Assembly (NCBI GenBank): GCA_963798855.1
Contig: CAWCUU010000002.1
Location: 124,001-188,000 of the forward strand
Direction: 5' to 3'
Length of the DNA: 64,000 bases
Origin: CAWCUU01 sp963798855
GTDB taxonomy: Bacteria; Gemmatimonadota; Gemmatimonadetes; Longimicrobiales; RSA9
Shown: positions 18,890-30,248 of the stretch, piece by piece
How positions within the stretch are numbered: the stretch's first letter is position 1
Layout: each line of letters starts with the position of its first letter
The notes under the pieces: model-generated
Databases searched by the model: none
Told to the model about the DNA's origin: nothing
Seen by the model: only the letters and a program-made list of their open reading frames with translations
Translations under genes and position numbers: made by a program

Positions 18890-18893
<4 letters not shown>
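15474..18893 (+). CDS. Hybrid histidine kinase HK3: GAF x3-PAS-HisKA-HATPase-REC-REC
   Basis: The protein has 1139 residues from the GTG at 15474, which overlaps the HK2 stop; the resulting N-terminus (RRQSALLRLSTQIAAAHDE) aligns with that of HK2. It has three GAF domains (roughly 20-165, 190-330 and 355-500), a PAS, HisKA with His646 and HATPase_c. Two receivers follow from about residue 890, with LVIDDDAEVH and LDLLMPGVDGW, then VVEDDPVSRA and LLDLMMPEMDGF. All phospho-acceptor residues are present. The third GAF uses SHDMGTDAVGSRM in place of the SHNIGGDSTGTRM type, so the paralogues have diverged in their sensor pockets. The stop overlaps the ATG of HK4 (ATGA). Confidence 0.93.
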
Positions 18894-22650
<3,757 letters not shown>

Positions 22651-22663
<13 letters not shown>

Positions 22664-22768
22664 CGGCGAGGCGCTGACTGCGAGGCGCTGACGGCGAGGC
22701 GCTGACGGCGAGGCGCTGACTGCGAGGCGTTAACGGCGAGGCGCTCATAGCGAGGCGTTAACGGCGGG
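22651..22768 (+). repeat. 14-bp tandem repeat, eight units plus a partial ninth
   Basis: The unit GGCGAGGCGCTGAC runs head to tail from 22651. Units 1, 2, 4 and 5 are identical, units 3, 6 and 8 start with T or A, and units 6 and 8 carry GTTAAC. Unit 1 contains the HK4 stop codon. Because 14 is not a multiple of three and each unit carries TGA or TAA, the array stops translation in every forward frame. It separates HK4 from the response regulator. Confidence 0.9.
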
Positions 22769-22810
22769 GCTGAAGGGCGGTGAACTACATCAACGAAAGG
22801 GGAATGGCAC

Positions 22811-23188
22811 GTGGCGAAGATCCTTCTGGTCGAAGATGACGAGATGAACCGGGACATGCTGTCGCGGCGCCTCATCAAGCGTGGGTACGAGGTGGTGATC
22901 GCGACGGACGGGGAGCAGGGGGTGACGCGGGCGCGCAGCGATGGGCCGGACCTCATCCTGATGGATATGAGCCTGCCCGTGATCGACGGATGGGACGCTA
23001 CCCGGCAACTGAAGGAGTCGGCGAACACGCGCGAGATCCCGATCATCGCGCTGACCGCGCATGCGATGTCGGGAGACCGGGAGAAGGCGATGGCAGCGGG
23101 CTGCGATGAGTTCGACACGAAGCCGGTCGAGCTGCCGAGGCTGCTGGAGAAGATCGAGACGCTGCTGAGCCGCCGGGTCAGCGGCTGA
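22811..23188 (+). CDS. Single-domain response regulator (CheY/DivK-like)
   Basis: The protein has 125 residues, consisting only of a receiver domain: acidic pocket Asp9/Asp10 in LLVEDDEMNRD, phospho-acceptor Asp52 in LILMDMSLPVIDGW, Thr in IIALTAHAM and Lys in FDTKPVELP. Its motifs are closest to the DivK/CheY-like receivers that follow hybrid kinases. It has no output domain and so acts as a phosphate shuttle or by protein contact. The start is GTG at 22811, about five bases after an AAAGGGG stretch; the nearby ATG at 22804 is out of frame. It follows the four kinases on the same strand after the tandem repeat and is the likely common target of their phosphorelay. Confidence 0.92.
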   Translation: MAKILLVEDDEMNRDMLSRRLIKRGYEVVIATDGEQGVTRARSDGPDLILMDMSLPVIDGWDATRQLKESANTREIPIIALTAHAMSGDREKAMAAGCDEFDTKPVELPRLLEKIETLLSRRVSG

Positions 23189-23238
23189 CGCGACGGCGGA
23201 GCCCGGCGACGTCGTGCGCGCCGGGGTCCCGCCGCCTC

Positions 23239-25281
23239 TCAGCGTGCGGCCGCGGCAGGCATCTCCGTTTCCGCTTCCCCGGTCGGGCCGCGCAGCACGT
23301 ACGCTCGCATCTGCCCCTTCCCCACCACCTCGATCACACCGCGGTTGTCGAAGCCGAAGCGCCCGCGCAGGAGCGTGTGGGCGGTGGGCGAGACGAGCAC
23401 GGAGCCCGCTGCGCCACGCGCCGCGAGGCCGCGCGCCGTGTCCAGGGCATCGCCCCACAATTCGTAGCGCAGCCGCTCGTCGCCGATGACGGCGCCGGTG
23501 CTCGAACCGGTGTGAAGCCCGAGCCGAAGCGGCGCTGGGGCGCCATCCTCCCCGCCCAGCTCCGAGAGCAGCGCGAGGGCGAGTCGGGCCGCGACATCCG
23601 CGTGGTCTTCGCGCGGGGTGGGCGCCCCCGCCACGGCTGCGAAGCCATCGGCGCGGACGAGGCAGGTCTCGATGCCGAGCTCGTCGGAAAGCCGCTCGGA
23701 TACGGCGAGCACGTCCCTCAGCGCCTGGACCCAGGAGCCGGGATCGACGCCGCGCGGGGTCCCCTCCATCGTGCACCACAGCACCGTGGTGTCGGGAAAC
23801 GACTCGACGATGTCCGTTTCACCGGCGCGCACACGCCCCGCGATCGCGGCGGGGAAGCTGGCGAGGAGCAGGCGTTCGATCAGCGCCTCCGCCGCGGTCG
23901 CGTTCTCACGGTAGATGCTCTCGCGCTCGCGCATGCGTCGAATCTCGAGGTTCGCGGAGATGCGCGCCTCGAGCAGGCTCGGCTTGACCGGCTTCGCGAG
24001 GTACTCCTCGGCGCCCAGCTCGATACAGCGGATCGCGCTGTCCACTTCGTCGAGCGAGGAGAGCATGATGACCGGGATATCGCGCAGCCGCTCGTCGCCC
24101 TTGATCCGGTGCAGCGTCTCGACGCCGTCCATCTCCGGCATGATGACATCGAGCAGGACGAGGTCGAAGCTCTGTCGCTGGAGCGCATCGAGCGCCTCGA
24201 CGCCGTTCGACGCCGTCGCGACGATATAGCCGTGTCGGGCGAGCTGGCGCGACAGCAGGTCGCGGTTCATCGCGTTGTCGTCCACGATCAGCAGCGACCC
24301 CTCCCCCTCGTGCGCCATCGCCGCGGCACCCGCGTCCACCGGACGGATCTTCGAGAGGACCTCGGTGGCCATCGCTGCCGTGCCGGCCAGCTCCGCGCCG
24401 ATCCCCGCGCCCGGCTGCACCGTCGCCAACCGCACGAGATCGCCACTCAGGTCGAGCAGCCGCTTCCCCGCCCCGCGGATCCGCTCCAGATCCGGGATCA
24501 GCTCGTCGCGCGACTGCTCCCGCTCGTTCTCGATCAGCATCTCCGCGTAACCGACGACGGACGTGATCGGCGTGCGCAGCTCGGCCCGGATCTCGGCGCC
24601 GAAGCTGTCGAGGTCGCGCTCGATGCTGCCGGCCAGCTTGTCCGGCGCGAGGATCGAGTCCACCAGGCCAAGCAGGTTGCGTCCGGCCTCGTGGATGCGC
24701 CGCAGGTCCGGCCGCGCCGACTCCGGCGCGTCCTCCTCGAGCAGCATCTCGGAGTAGCCGATGATCGCGTTGATCGGCGTGCGCAGCTCGTGCCGTATAT
24801 GCGCGAGCGTAACCCGCTTCACGCGGTCCGGGTCCGGCGGCTCCGACGACTCGAGGACCAGGGAGGGAGCGGGCCGCTGGGGGGCCGCAGGCATCGGCCG
24901 CGCCTTCAGGTCGGGGCGTCGCGTCGGCGATCCAGTCACCCTGCCCAACCCGCCGCGCGACTCCCCGGCAGCGGCGCCGCCTCGGCGATGGGTGCCCGCC
25001 CGTTGCTGCTCCTCCCCATCGGCCGGAGGCGTGCGGACCACGCCGTGCGAGCCGAAGTCGAAGATCCAGGCGAGGGCCAGCACCACGGGAAAGCCGAGCA
25101 ACAGAAGGAAGGTGACGAGACGAGATGTCCAGTCGGGGAAGAGCAGCGCCTGCTGCACGCTGCCCACAAGCTCGATCAAGCCGATGCTCACCGCCGCGTA
25201 GGCGACCACGGAGGTGTACACCTTGCGCCGCTTCGCTTCCTTCAGGAACGCAATGATACGGCCGCCGACCGAGCCGGACAT
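23239..25281 (-). CDS. Membrane protein with two DHp modules, receiver and degenerate class III cyclase domain
   Basis: The protein has 680 residues. Residues 12-78 are the RRKVY plus two-helix membrane module common in Gemmatimonadota (TM about 22-44 and 54-76). Two HisKA-like helices follow: HELRTPINAIIGYSEML with His164, and AELRTPITSVVGYAEML where the His is Ala233. There is no HATPase domain after either. Residues 328-445 are a receiver with Asp378 and YLAKP. Residues 485-670 match a class III nucleotide cyclase (LGLHTG, ELWGDALDT), but the first metal Asp is Thr504, the transition-state Asn is Asp614, and the catalytic Arg is displaced. Catalysis is therefore unlikely. It is convergent with the response regulator and probably scaffolds the same relay. 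Confidence 0.85.
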   Translation of the reverse strand: MSGSVGGRIIAFLKEAKRRKVYTSVVAYAAVSIGLIELVGSVQQALLFPDWTSRLVTFLLLLGFPVVLALAWIFDFGSHGVVRTPPADGEEQQRAGTHRRGGAAAGESRGGLGRVTGSPTRRPDLKARPMPAAPQRPAPSLVLESSEPPDPDRVKRVTLAHIRHELRTPINAIIGYSEMLLEEDAPESARPDLRRIHEAGRNLLGLVDSILAPDKLAGSIERDLDSFGAEIRAELRTPITSVVGYAEMLIENEREQSRDELIPDLERIRGAGKRLLDLSGDLVRLATVQPGAGIGAELAGTAAMATEVLSKIRPVDAGAAAMAHEGEGSLLIVDDNAMNRDLLSRQLARHGYIVATASNGVEALDALQRQSFDLVLLDVIMPEMDGVETLHRIKGDERLRDIPVIMLSSLDEVDSAIRCIELGAEEYLAKPVKPSLLEARISANLEIRRMRERESIYRENATAAEALIERLLLASFPAAIAGRVRAGETDIVESFPDTTVLWCTMEGTPRGVDPGSWVQALRDVLAVSERLSDELGIETCLVRADGFAAVAGAPTPREDHADVAARLALALLSELGGEDGAPAPLRLGLHTGSSTGAVIGDERLRYELWGDALDTARGLAARGAAGSVLVSPTAHTLLRGRFGFDNRGVIEVVGKGQMRAYVLRGPTGEAETEMPAAAAR

Positions 25282-25503
25282 GGGTGCTCACGGAATGGGG
25301 TGGGATGGAGCGATCGCCCCCGCAGAATGCGCCGCCATGGGCCCTTGGGGCAAGCCCCGCCTGTCCGCCCGCGGGACGGGGCGTCCCGCTGCCGGTCGCG
25401 GCGAGCGCCTCCTGCGCCGGATGTTCCGGGGCGATCTCTTTACGACACAACGAGATCCCCTCCCGACGAGGCTCTGGCACCCGGGCTGCGGGATGAATCG
25501 ACC

Positions 25504-26484
25504 GTGATCGAGATCGAGATGCACCGCTGCCTCTTCTGCCGCGCGCCGCTGGCCGGCGCCGACGACGACGCCGCCGACGCCACCGTCCGCTTCGCCTACG
25601 ACGCCGAGCGCGGCCGCTGCTGGTCCATCTGCGCGGGGTGCGGTCGCTGGAATCTGGCCGACGCCGACGATCGCTGGGATCGCATCGACGACCTCGAGCA
25701 CGGGGTGCGCCGACGCGGCAGGCTGCTCGCCGCGACGCAGAACATCGCTCTCTTCGACGTCGGCGGCGCCGGGGTCGTGCGCGTGGGTCCGGCGCCGCTG
25801 CCTGAGCAGGCATGGTGGCGCTACGGCCGAACGCTGCGAGGCCGGAGCAGCGCCTTCCGCGGCGTCGTCACCCGGATCAGCGCCTACGCCGGCGGCGCAT
25901 TCGCCTATGTCGGAGGCCGGGTCGGTCCGCGACGCCGCATCCCGTCTTTCGCGTGGGAGGACTCGGCGATGACGGACTCGCTGCGCTGGTGGCGCTTCGG
26001 CGCCGTCGCCTGGATCGGCCGCAGCCGCTGCATGCACTGCAACAGCGTGCTGCGCGCGTTCGAGTTCGACAATGCCTGGCACGCCCAGATCATTCTCGAT
26101 GCGGAGGGCCGCCCGGCGATCGGGCTACCCTGTACCCGCTGCGATCCCTGGACGCCGGAGCGCCTCTTCCGCATCCAGGAAGACGAGTCCGAGCTGCTCC
26201 TGCGCCGCATCCTCGCCTACCAGAACATCGCCGGCGGCACGAGCCGCCTTCTCGAGCACGCCGCCAATGCGATCGAAGACGCGGGCTCGGCGGACGCGTT
26301 CGTGCGCGACGTCGCCGGCAGGGCCGTGCCGCTGCGCCGCCTCGGGCCGGCTCTCGGTCTGGCCCTCGAGATCGCGGTCAACGAGTCGGCCGAGCGCCGC
26401 TCGCTGCAGGCAGAGGTCGGCGCGCTGGAGGAGAGGTGGAAGAGGGAGGAGGAGATCGCGGAGATCGTCGAGGAGCTGGAATGA
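25504..26484 (+). CDS. Hypothetical protein with four CxxC pairs
   Basis: The protein has 326 residues from the GTG at 25504; the ATG at 25519 (MHRCLFCRAPL) is equally likely and five residues shorter. Four CxxC pairs are visible: CLFC and CAGC in the first 50 residues, CMHC and CTRC near residues 180-220. They suggest two zinc ribbons, one at the N-terminus and one in the middle. The last third is helical and ends in an acidic coiled coil (EERWKREEEIAEIVEELE). No signal peptide is seen, so it is probably cytoplasmic. I do not recognise the family. It is divergent from the pseudo-cyclase gene and is followed by a degenerate repeat. Confidence 0.7.
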   Translation: MIEIEMHRCLFCRAPLAGADDDAADATVRFAYDAERGRCWSICAGCGRWNLADADDRWDRIDDLEHGVRRRGRLLAATQNIALFDVGGAGVVRVGPAPLPEQAWWRYGRTLRGRSSAFRGVVTRISAYAGGAFAYVGGRVGPRRRIPSFAWEDSAMTDSLRWWRFGAVAWIGRSRCMHCNSVLRAFEFDNAWHAQIILDAEGRPAIGLPCTRCDPWTPERLFRIQEDESELLLRRILAYQNIAGGTSRLLEHAANAIEDAGSADAFVRDVAGRAVPLRRLGPALGLALEIAVNESAERRSLQAEVGALEERWKREEEIAEIVEELE

Positions 26485-26488
26485 TCTT

Positions 26489-26537
26489 ACGGCAATTCGA
26501 TTTCGGGTTTCGAATTCGAGTTTCGAATGGGGAACGG
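26489..26537 (+). repeat. Degenerate TTCGA repeat, copy 1
   Basis: ACGGCAATTCGATTTCG starts the element, followed by GTTTCGAATTCGAGTTTCGAATGGGG. It begins a few bases after the stop of the CxxC gene. A second copy with the same 17-base start and a similar end lies at 27728-27779. The AT content is far above that of the neighbourhood. Confidence 0.75.
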
Positions 26538-26681
26538 ACGGGCACTTCGGGTCGTGGTCCCGTCCTTGCCGGAGCGATACCGACTCGCGACACGGGGGCG
26601 TCGACAGCGGGCGCCTTCGCTGTTAGCCTGAGGGAGGCGGCCGGAGCAGGTGGCCGCAGGAACATTCTGAAGGGATCGCGC

Positions 26682-26780
26682 ATGAAGCCGTACACGCGTC
26701 ACCTCGCACTCGACGGGCTCCGCCGCTGCTTCCGGCAGTGTCGCGGCGTGCTCGCGCGCACGCGCGGGGGCGATCCCTAG
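26682..26780 (+). CDS. Possible small protein (32 residues)
   Basis: An ATG at 26682 opens a 32-codon frame, MKPYTRHLALDG then LRRCFRQCRG and a basic tail, ending at TAG 26778-26780. A GAAGGG lies seven to eight bases upstream, and the frame is followed at once by a strong hairpin. The product would be basic with two Cys. Nothing identifies a function, and the frame could be chance; it is listed because the ribosome-binding site, frame and terminator make a complete small unit in an otherwise empty 396-bp gap. Confidence 0.3.
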   Translation: MKPYTRHLALDGLRRCFRQCRGVLARTRGGDP

Positions 26781-26806
26781 AGCCGGAGCCGTCCGGCTTC
26801 AGGAGC

Positions 26807-26843
26807 GGCCCCCCGCGCTCGATCCGGCGCGGGGGGCCATTTC
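26807..26843 (+). terminator. Strong GC-rich hairpin, possible terminator
   Basis: GGCCCCCCGCGC (26807-26818) pairs perfectly with GCGCGGGGGGCC (26827-26838), with an 8-base loop, followed by ATTTCG. A weaker hairpin (AGCCGGA/TCCGGCT) precedes it at 26781-26798. It separates the small frame from the HAD gene. Confidence 0.55.
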
Positions 26844-26881
26844 GTAGGCGACGCCCCCGACGAGGGGCGAGGAGGATAGTC

Positions 26882-27715
26882 ATGGTTCGGCACTGCCTGC
26901 TCGTGAGCGACTTCGATCAGACGCTCAGCTTCAACGACGCAGGGCTGGTCCTGAGCGAGATGCTCGGGATCGCAGACTTCGAGGAGAAGGCGGCGGGGCT
27001 CTCGCGGCTCAACCTGGTGCAGGAGGGTGCGGAGCTGACCTACCTGCTGCGGCACGATCCGGAGTTCCGGCTGGTACGCCGGCACCACCTCGTGGAGGTC
27101 GGACGCCGCGTGCGCCTGAAGCGCAACATCGCGCTCACCGTCGACCTGCTGAGAAACGGCATCGACGGCTGCAGCTTCGACTTCTACGTCGTATCGGCCG
27201 CTCCGGTGGAGGTCGTCCGCTCGGCGCTGGATGGGATCATCGCGCCGGACCACATCATCGGCACCCGACTCGGCTACGACCTGCACAGCGGGGAGATCGC
27301 GGCGATCGAGGCCGTCAGCGCCGGGTACGGCAAGGTGAAGGAGGTGGACGAGCTGCGCTTCCGGCTCGGCATCCCGGCCGATCGCGTCGTCTACGTCGGC
27401 GACGGCAGCTCGGACCTGCACGTGATGCTGCACGTGAACCGCGCCGGCGGGCTGACGATCGCGGTGTCGGAGTCGCGCGCGATCGTGCAGATCGCCCGGC
27501 GCACCGTGATCACCGACGACGCGCTCGGGATCCTGGTGCCGATCCTCGAGGACCTGCTCGGCTGGGACGCGGCCGGCATCCGCGCGCTCTTCGAGCAGCG
27601 CGGCCTGGTCATCCAGGACTGGGAGAAGGGCCGCACGGACTGGCTCACGATCGGGCCGGGGCCGGACGGAATGAGGGTCGAGCCGGAGACGGGGGCGCTG
27701 GAGGAGCTCGCTTGA
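26882..27715 (+). CDS. HAD-superfamily phosphatase (SerB-like)
   Basis: This is a 277-residue cytoplasmic hydrolase. Motif I DFDQTL carries nucleophile Asp10 and Asp12, motif II is the Ser of YVVSAAP, and motif IV is YVGDGSSDL with the metal-binding Asp pair. The helical cap between motifs I and II (about residues 25-95) and the SAAP motif place it near phosphoserine phosphatase-type HAD proteins acting on small phosphorylated metabolites; the substrate cannot be told. The ATG at 26882 follows GGAGG by six bases. It stands alone, with a hairpin upstream and a repeat and tRNA gene downstream. The C-terminal 60 residues are an extension without recognisable features. Confidence 0.85.
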   Translation: MVRHCLLVSDFDQTLSFNDAGLVLSEMLGIADFEEKAAGLSRLNLVQEGAELTYLLRHDPEFRLVRRHHLVEVGRRVRLKRNIALTVDLLRNGIDGCSFDFYVVSAAPVEVVRSALDGIIAPDHIIGTRLGYDLHSGEIAAIEAVSAGYGKVKEVDELRFRLGIPADRVVYVGDGSSDLHVMLHVNRAGGLTIAVSESRAIVQIARRTVITDDALGILVPILEDLLGWDAAGIRALFEQRGLVIQDWEKGRTDWLTIGPGPDGMRVEPETGALEELA

Positions 27716-27727
27716 GGGGGTGGGGGA

Positions 27728-27779
27728 ACGGCAATTCGATTTCGATTTCGACTTCGACTTCGAATAGCGAATGGGGGAG
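27728..27779 (+). repeat. Degenerate TTCGA repeat, copy 2
   Basis: It opens with the same ACGGCAATTCGATTTCG as copy 1 (26489-26537) and continues as ATTTCG and ACTTCG hexamers before CGAATGGGG. It starts 12 bases after the HAD stop codon, the same setting as copy 1. Confidence 0.75.
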
Positions 27780-27784
27780 CGGGG

Positions 27785-27813
27785 TTGAGGCTGGCTGCGG
27801 TTTGGGCTAGCTT
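27785..27813 (+). promoter_or_regulatory. Putative promoter of the tRNA-Ser gene
   Basis: TTGAGG (27785-27790) and TAGCTT (27808-27813) are exactly 17 bases apart, about 45 bases upstream of the tRNA 5' end. A GGGCGGTCC/GGACCGCCC hairpin lies between the predicted transcription start and the tRNA. Confidence 0.5.
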
Positions 27814-27857
27814 TTCTGGCTCGCGGGCGGTCCTGCTTCGGGACCGCCCCGTGCTTC

Positions 27858-27941
27858 GGAGGCGTAGCCCTAACTGGTAAGGCACCGCACTCGAAATGCG
27901 GCGGGCGCAAGCCCATGGGGGTTCGAATCCCTCCGCCTCCG
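27858..27941 (+). tRNA. tRNA-Ser (anticodon CGA)
   Basis: The acceptor strands GGAGGCG (27858-27864) and CGCCTCC (27934-27940) pair fully. The D arm contains CTAACTGGTAA. The anticodon arm CCGCA-CTCGAAA-TGCGG gives anticodon CGA, which reads UCG (serine). A long variable arm (CGGGC GCAA GCCC) is typical of tRNA-Ser, and the T arm has GGTTCGAATCC. The discriminator is G27941 and the CCA end is not encoded. Confidence 0.95.
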
Positions 27942-28149
27942 CTGTTGCGGAAATCAGATGTGGACGCACCCGCCAGACTCGAGATCCGACTCGCGATCGG
28001 TTTCCGAGCCGGTGTCAGACCCCGTGCGCCGTCGGCATCCTCGCCGTCTGGACTCTGCTCGCTTTCCGAACGCCAGCCAGATCCCGAACCGGCGCCCCGC
28101 GTCGAAATCCGGGAAACGCTCACCCTGGGGACGCGCTGCCATCCGGCGA

Positions 28150-28412
28150 CCGGCCATCGAACGATCGTGACCGTGGGCGCCGCGCCGTACCGCGTCACCT
28201 GAGTCCCGATCGCGCTGGACGGCTTCCCCGTCGGCGCGCTCGCGACCGGCAACGTGCTCGACCAGCGCTACGCCCGGCACATCCGAGACGCCATCGGCGG
28301 TGATGCCGTCGTGACGCTCGGGGGCGAGGTCCTGGCATGGACGGTGCCGGCCGGCTCTCCGCCCGGCGCTCGGCGTCGGCTTGACGCTGCTCACCGGCCT
28401 GCGGATCGGGGC
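28150..28412 (+). pseudogene. Remnant of a CACHE-type sensor domain
   Basis: One forward frame reads RTIVTVGAAPYRVT, then a TGA (28200-28202), then VPIALDGFPVGALATGNVLD and IRDAIGGDAVVTLGGEVLAWT. This is the typical order of a periplasmic sCACHE/dCACHE sensor domain (dG.pvGaL.lG followed by a beta hairpin with lgg.vla.t). The in-frame stop replaces what would be an Arg codon, and after about 28370 the frame is lost. A hydrophobic LGVGLTLLTG stretch in the next frame could be the following membrane helix. No kinase or cyclase part follows. The rest of this 505-bp gap between the tRNA and the next gene holds nothing else I can identify. Confidence 0.45.
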
Positions 28413-28446
28413 GTGATTCACGGCGGGACCCGTACCTGGACGCCCT

Positions 28447-29244
28447 TCACTCCGCCAGCCATCGATCCAGCGGCACGCGCGCGGCGAGCGCGGAGAAGTC
28501 GCCGGAATCGCGGATCGCAACCGCGGCGTCCGCCATCGCCTTGACCGCTACCCAGGTCAGGCTGCCGCCGACGCTCACGCGGCGGGCGCCGGCCTCCGCG
28601 ATCGCCGCAAAGGAGAGTCCGGGGCGCGCGAGCACGTTCACAGGCCGGGAAACGGCCGAGCACACGGCGCGGATCTCCTCTACCGTGCTCAGGCCGGGCG
28701 CGTACAGCACGTCCGCGCCCGCCCGCTCGAACGCCTGCAGACGGGCGATCGTGTCGTCCAGGTCCGGATTGCCCCGGATGTGGTTCTCCGCCCGCGCGGT
28801 GAGCGTGAACGGGAAGTCGAGCCCGCGCGCCGCATCGACCGCCGCCGAGACCCGCTCGGCGGCCGTCTCCCGCTCGTACAGGTAGCCGCCATCGCGGTCG
28901 TAGTCCTCGATGGAGCCGCCGACCGCGCCGGTCTCCGCGATGCGTCGGATCGCCGCCGCGGCATCTTCCGGCGCGGGACCGTAGCCGTTCTCGAGATCGA
29001 CCGACACGGGCAGGTCGGTCGCGGCGTCGAGCGCGGCGGAGTGGGCGACGACCTCATCCAGCGTCGCGCCGCCGTCGCGACGACCGAGCGTGAACGCGAA
29101 GCCCGAGCTGGTCGTGGCCAGCGCCCGGAACCCGAGCGCCGCGAACACCCTCGCCGAGCCGGCATCCCACGGGTTCGGGATCACGAACGCCTCACCCTCG
29201 TGCAGCGCCCGGAACGCCGCGCCCTTCCGCTGCCGGCGCGTCAT
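28447..29244 (-). CDS. Isocitrate lyase/PEP mutase family protein
   Basis: This is a 265-residue cytoplasmic TIM-barrel enzyme. Characteristic stretches are NPWDAGSARVFAALGFRALATTSSG near the start, PVSVDLENGYGP (metal-binding strand), SIEDYDRDGGYLY and TARAENHIRG. Family members cleave or rearrange C-C or P-C bonds of 2-hydroxy or phospho acids. The KKCGH motif of true isocitrate lyases and methylisocitrate lyases is absent, so it belongs to the broad PEP mutase-like group whose substrates are mostly unknown. Its ATG overlaps the stop of the upstream oxidoreductase in ATGA, so both come from the MarR-flanked divergent promoter. Confidence 0.88.
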   Translation of the reverse strand: MTRRQRKGAAFRALHEGEAFVIPNPWDAGSARVFAALGFRALATTSSGFAFTLGRRDGGATLDEVVAHSAALDAATDLPVSVDLENGYGPAPEDAAAAIRRIAETGAVGGSIEDYDRDGGYLYERETAAERVSAAVDAARGLDFPFTLTARAENHIRGNPDLDDTIARLQAFERAGADVLYAPGLSTVEEIRAVCSAVSRPVNVLARPGLSFAAIAEAGARRVSVGGSLTWVAVKAMADAAVAIRDSGDFSALAARVPLDRWLAE

Positions 29245-30176
29245 GGGGCGGCCACGCGGAGCACCACCTTGCCGCGCCTCCCGGAGTCGTGGACGTGCTC
29301 GAACGCGGCGCGCGCCTGGCCGAGCGGGTACACCGCATCGACCGACGCCCGCAGCTCGCCATCATCGATCAGCCGGCCCAGCTCGATCAGCCGCTCCCGG
29401 CTCGGCTCGACGACGAAGTAGACCGCGTCCACGCCGGCCGGCGGCGCCTCCGCGATCGAGACGATCCTGCCGCCCGGCTTCAGCAGAGCCGGCGAGCCGG
29501 CGAGCGCATTGCCACCGACCGTGTCGAACACTAGGTCCACCGCCTCGATCACCTGCTCGAGACGTTCGGACGCACGGTCGTGGACTTCGTGCGCGCCGAA
29601 ACGACGCGCCACCTCGAGACTGCTCGACAATGCGGTGCCGATCACGTGCGCGCCGCGCCAGCGCGCCAGCTGCACGGCCAGGTGGCCCACCGCGCCCGCC
29701 GCGCCGTGGATCAGCACCCTCTCGCCCCGCTCCAGCCCGCCACGGTCGAACAGCCCCTGCCAGGCGCTCAACGCCGCGAGCGGGACCGCCGCGGCCGCGG
29801 CGTGGTCCAGCGTTCGAGGCTTCGGCGCGAGCACGCCGGCCGGCACGGCCGCGTATTCGGCCGCTACGCCGTCGCGGTCGAACGGCGTCAGCGCGTACAC
29901 CGCCTCCCCAACGGATACGCCTTCGACACCCGCGCCCAGAGCGGTGACCACCCCCGACAGCTCGTACGACGGAATCGCGGGCAGGCGGTCCAGCGGCCAC
30001 GTCAGCTCATCGCGCGTGAGCGCAGCCGCGTGCACGCGCACGAGCACCTCTCCCGGTCCGGGCTCCGGTTGCGCGATGGAGTCCAGCCCGAGCGCCTCCG
30101 GCCCGCCGGCCACGTGCAGTCGCAGCGCGCGCATCATCGCGGTGGCCTCGATCGGTCGCACCGTATCGCTGATCAC
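29241..30176 (-). CDS. NADP-dependent MDR-family oxidoreductase (quinone reductase type)
   Basis: This is a 311-residue medium-chain dehydrogenase/reductase without structural zinc. It has a GroES-like N-terminal domain (PGPGEVLVRVHAAALTRDEL) and a Rossmann domain with GAAGAVGHLAVQLA and VFDTVGGNAL. The family reduces quinones or alpha,beta-unsaturated carbonyls with NADPH. I chose the GTG at 30174-30176 because GGAGG lies six bases upstream; an ATG 13 codons further in (MRALRLHVAGG) is the alternative. It is transcribed divergently from a MarR gene across a promoter with an overlapping palindrome, so induction by a MarR ligand such as an electrophile or phenolic is a reasonable inference. 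The PEP mutase-like gene follows with a 4-base overlap. Confidence 0.9.
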   Translation of the reverse strand: MISDTVRPIEATAMMRALRLHVAGGPEALGLDSIAQPEPGPGEVLVRVHAAALTRDELTWPLDRLPAIPSYELSGVVTALGAGVEGVSVGEAVYALTPFDRDGVAAEYAAVPAGVLAPKPRTLDHAAAAAVPLAALSAWQGLFDRGGLERGERVLIHGAAGAVGHLAVQLARWRGAHVIGTALSSSLEVARRFGAHEVHDRASERLEQVIEAVDLVFDTVGGNALAGSPALLKPGGRIVSIAEAPPAGVDAVYFVVEPSRERLIELGRLIDDGELRASVDAVYPLGQARAAFEHVHDSGRRGKVVLRVAAP

Positions 30177-30206
30177 GACATCCCTCCGAGTTGTCTTTCT
30201 GGAAAG

Positions 30207-30224
30207 ATACTTGCCACAAAGTAT
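30207..30224. promoter_or_regulatory. Palindrome in the divergent region, likely MarR operator
   Basis: ATACTT-GCCACA-AAGTAT is a perfect inverted repeat with a 6-base spacer, a size typical for MarR-family sites. It overlaps the -10 box of the minus-strand promoter and the -35 box of the plus-strand promoter, so one bound dimer could control both directions. A second small palindrome, CTTTCTGGAAAG, adjoins it at 30195-30206. Confidence 0.65.
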
Positions 30225-30240
30225 AACACCGCCATATCTT
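30211..30240 (+). promoter_or_regulatory. Putative promoter of the marR gene (leaderless)
   Basis: TTGCCA (30211-30216) and TATCTT (30235-30240) are 18 bases apart. A start about seven bases after the -10 falls on the ATG at 30248, and no purine-rich ribosome-binding site precedes that ATG, so the mRNA is probably leaderless. Confidence 0.5.
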
Positions 30241-30248
30241 GACGTCAA
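30220..30248 (-). promoter_or_regulatory. Putative sigma-70-type promoter of the oxidoreductase operon
   Basis: On the minus strand TTGACG (rc of 30243-30248) and TATACT (rc of 30220-30225) are exactly 17 bases apart, about 45 bases upstream of the GTG start at 30176. The -35 box overlaps the ATG of the divergent marR gene. Confidence 0.6.

Noticed and set aside
23239..25281. Calling this gene an active adenylate/guanylate cyclase or a histidine kinase
   Set aside because: Key cyclase residues are replaced (Thr504, Asp614, displaced Arg) and no HATPase domain is present, so neither activity is supported.
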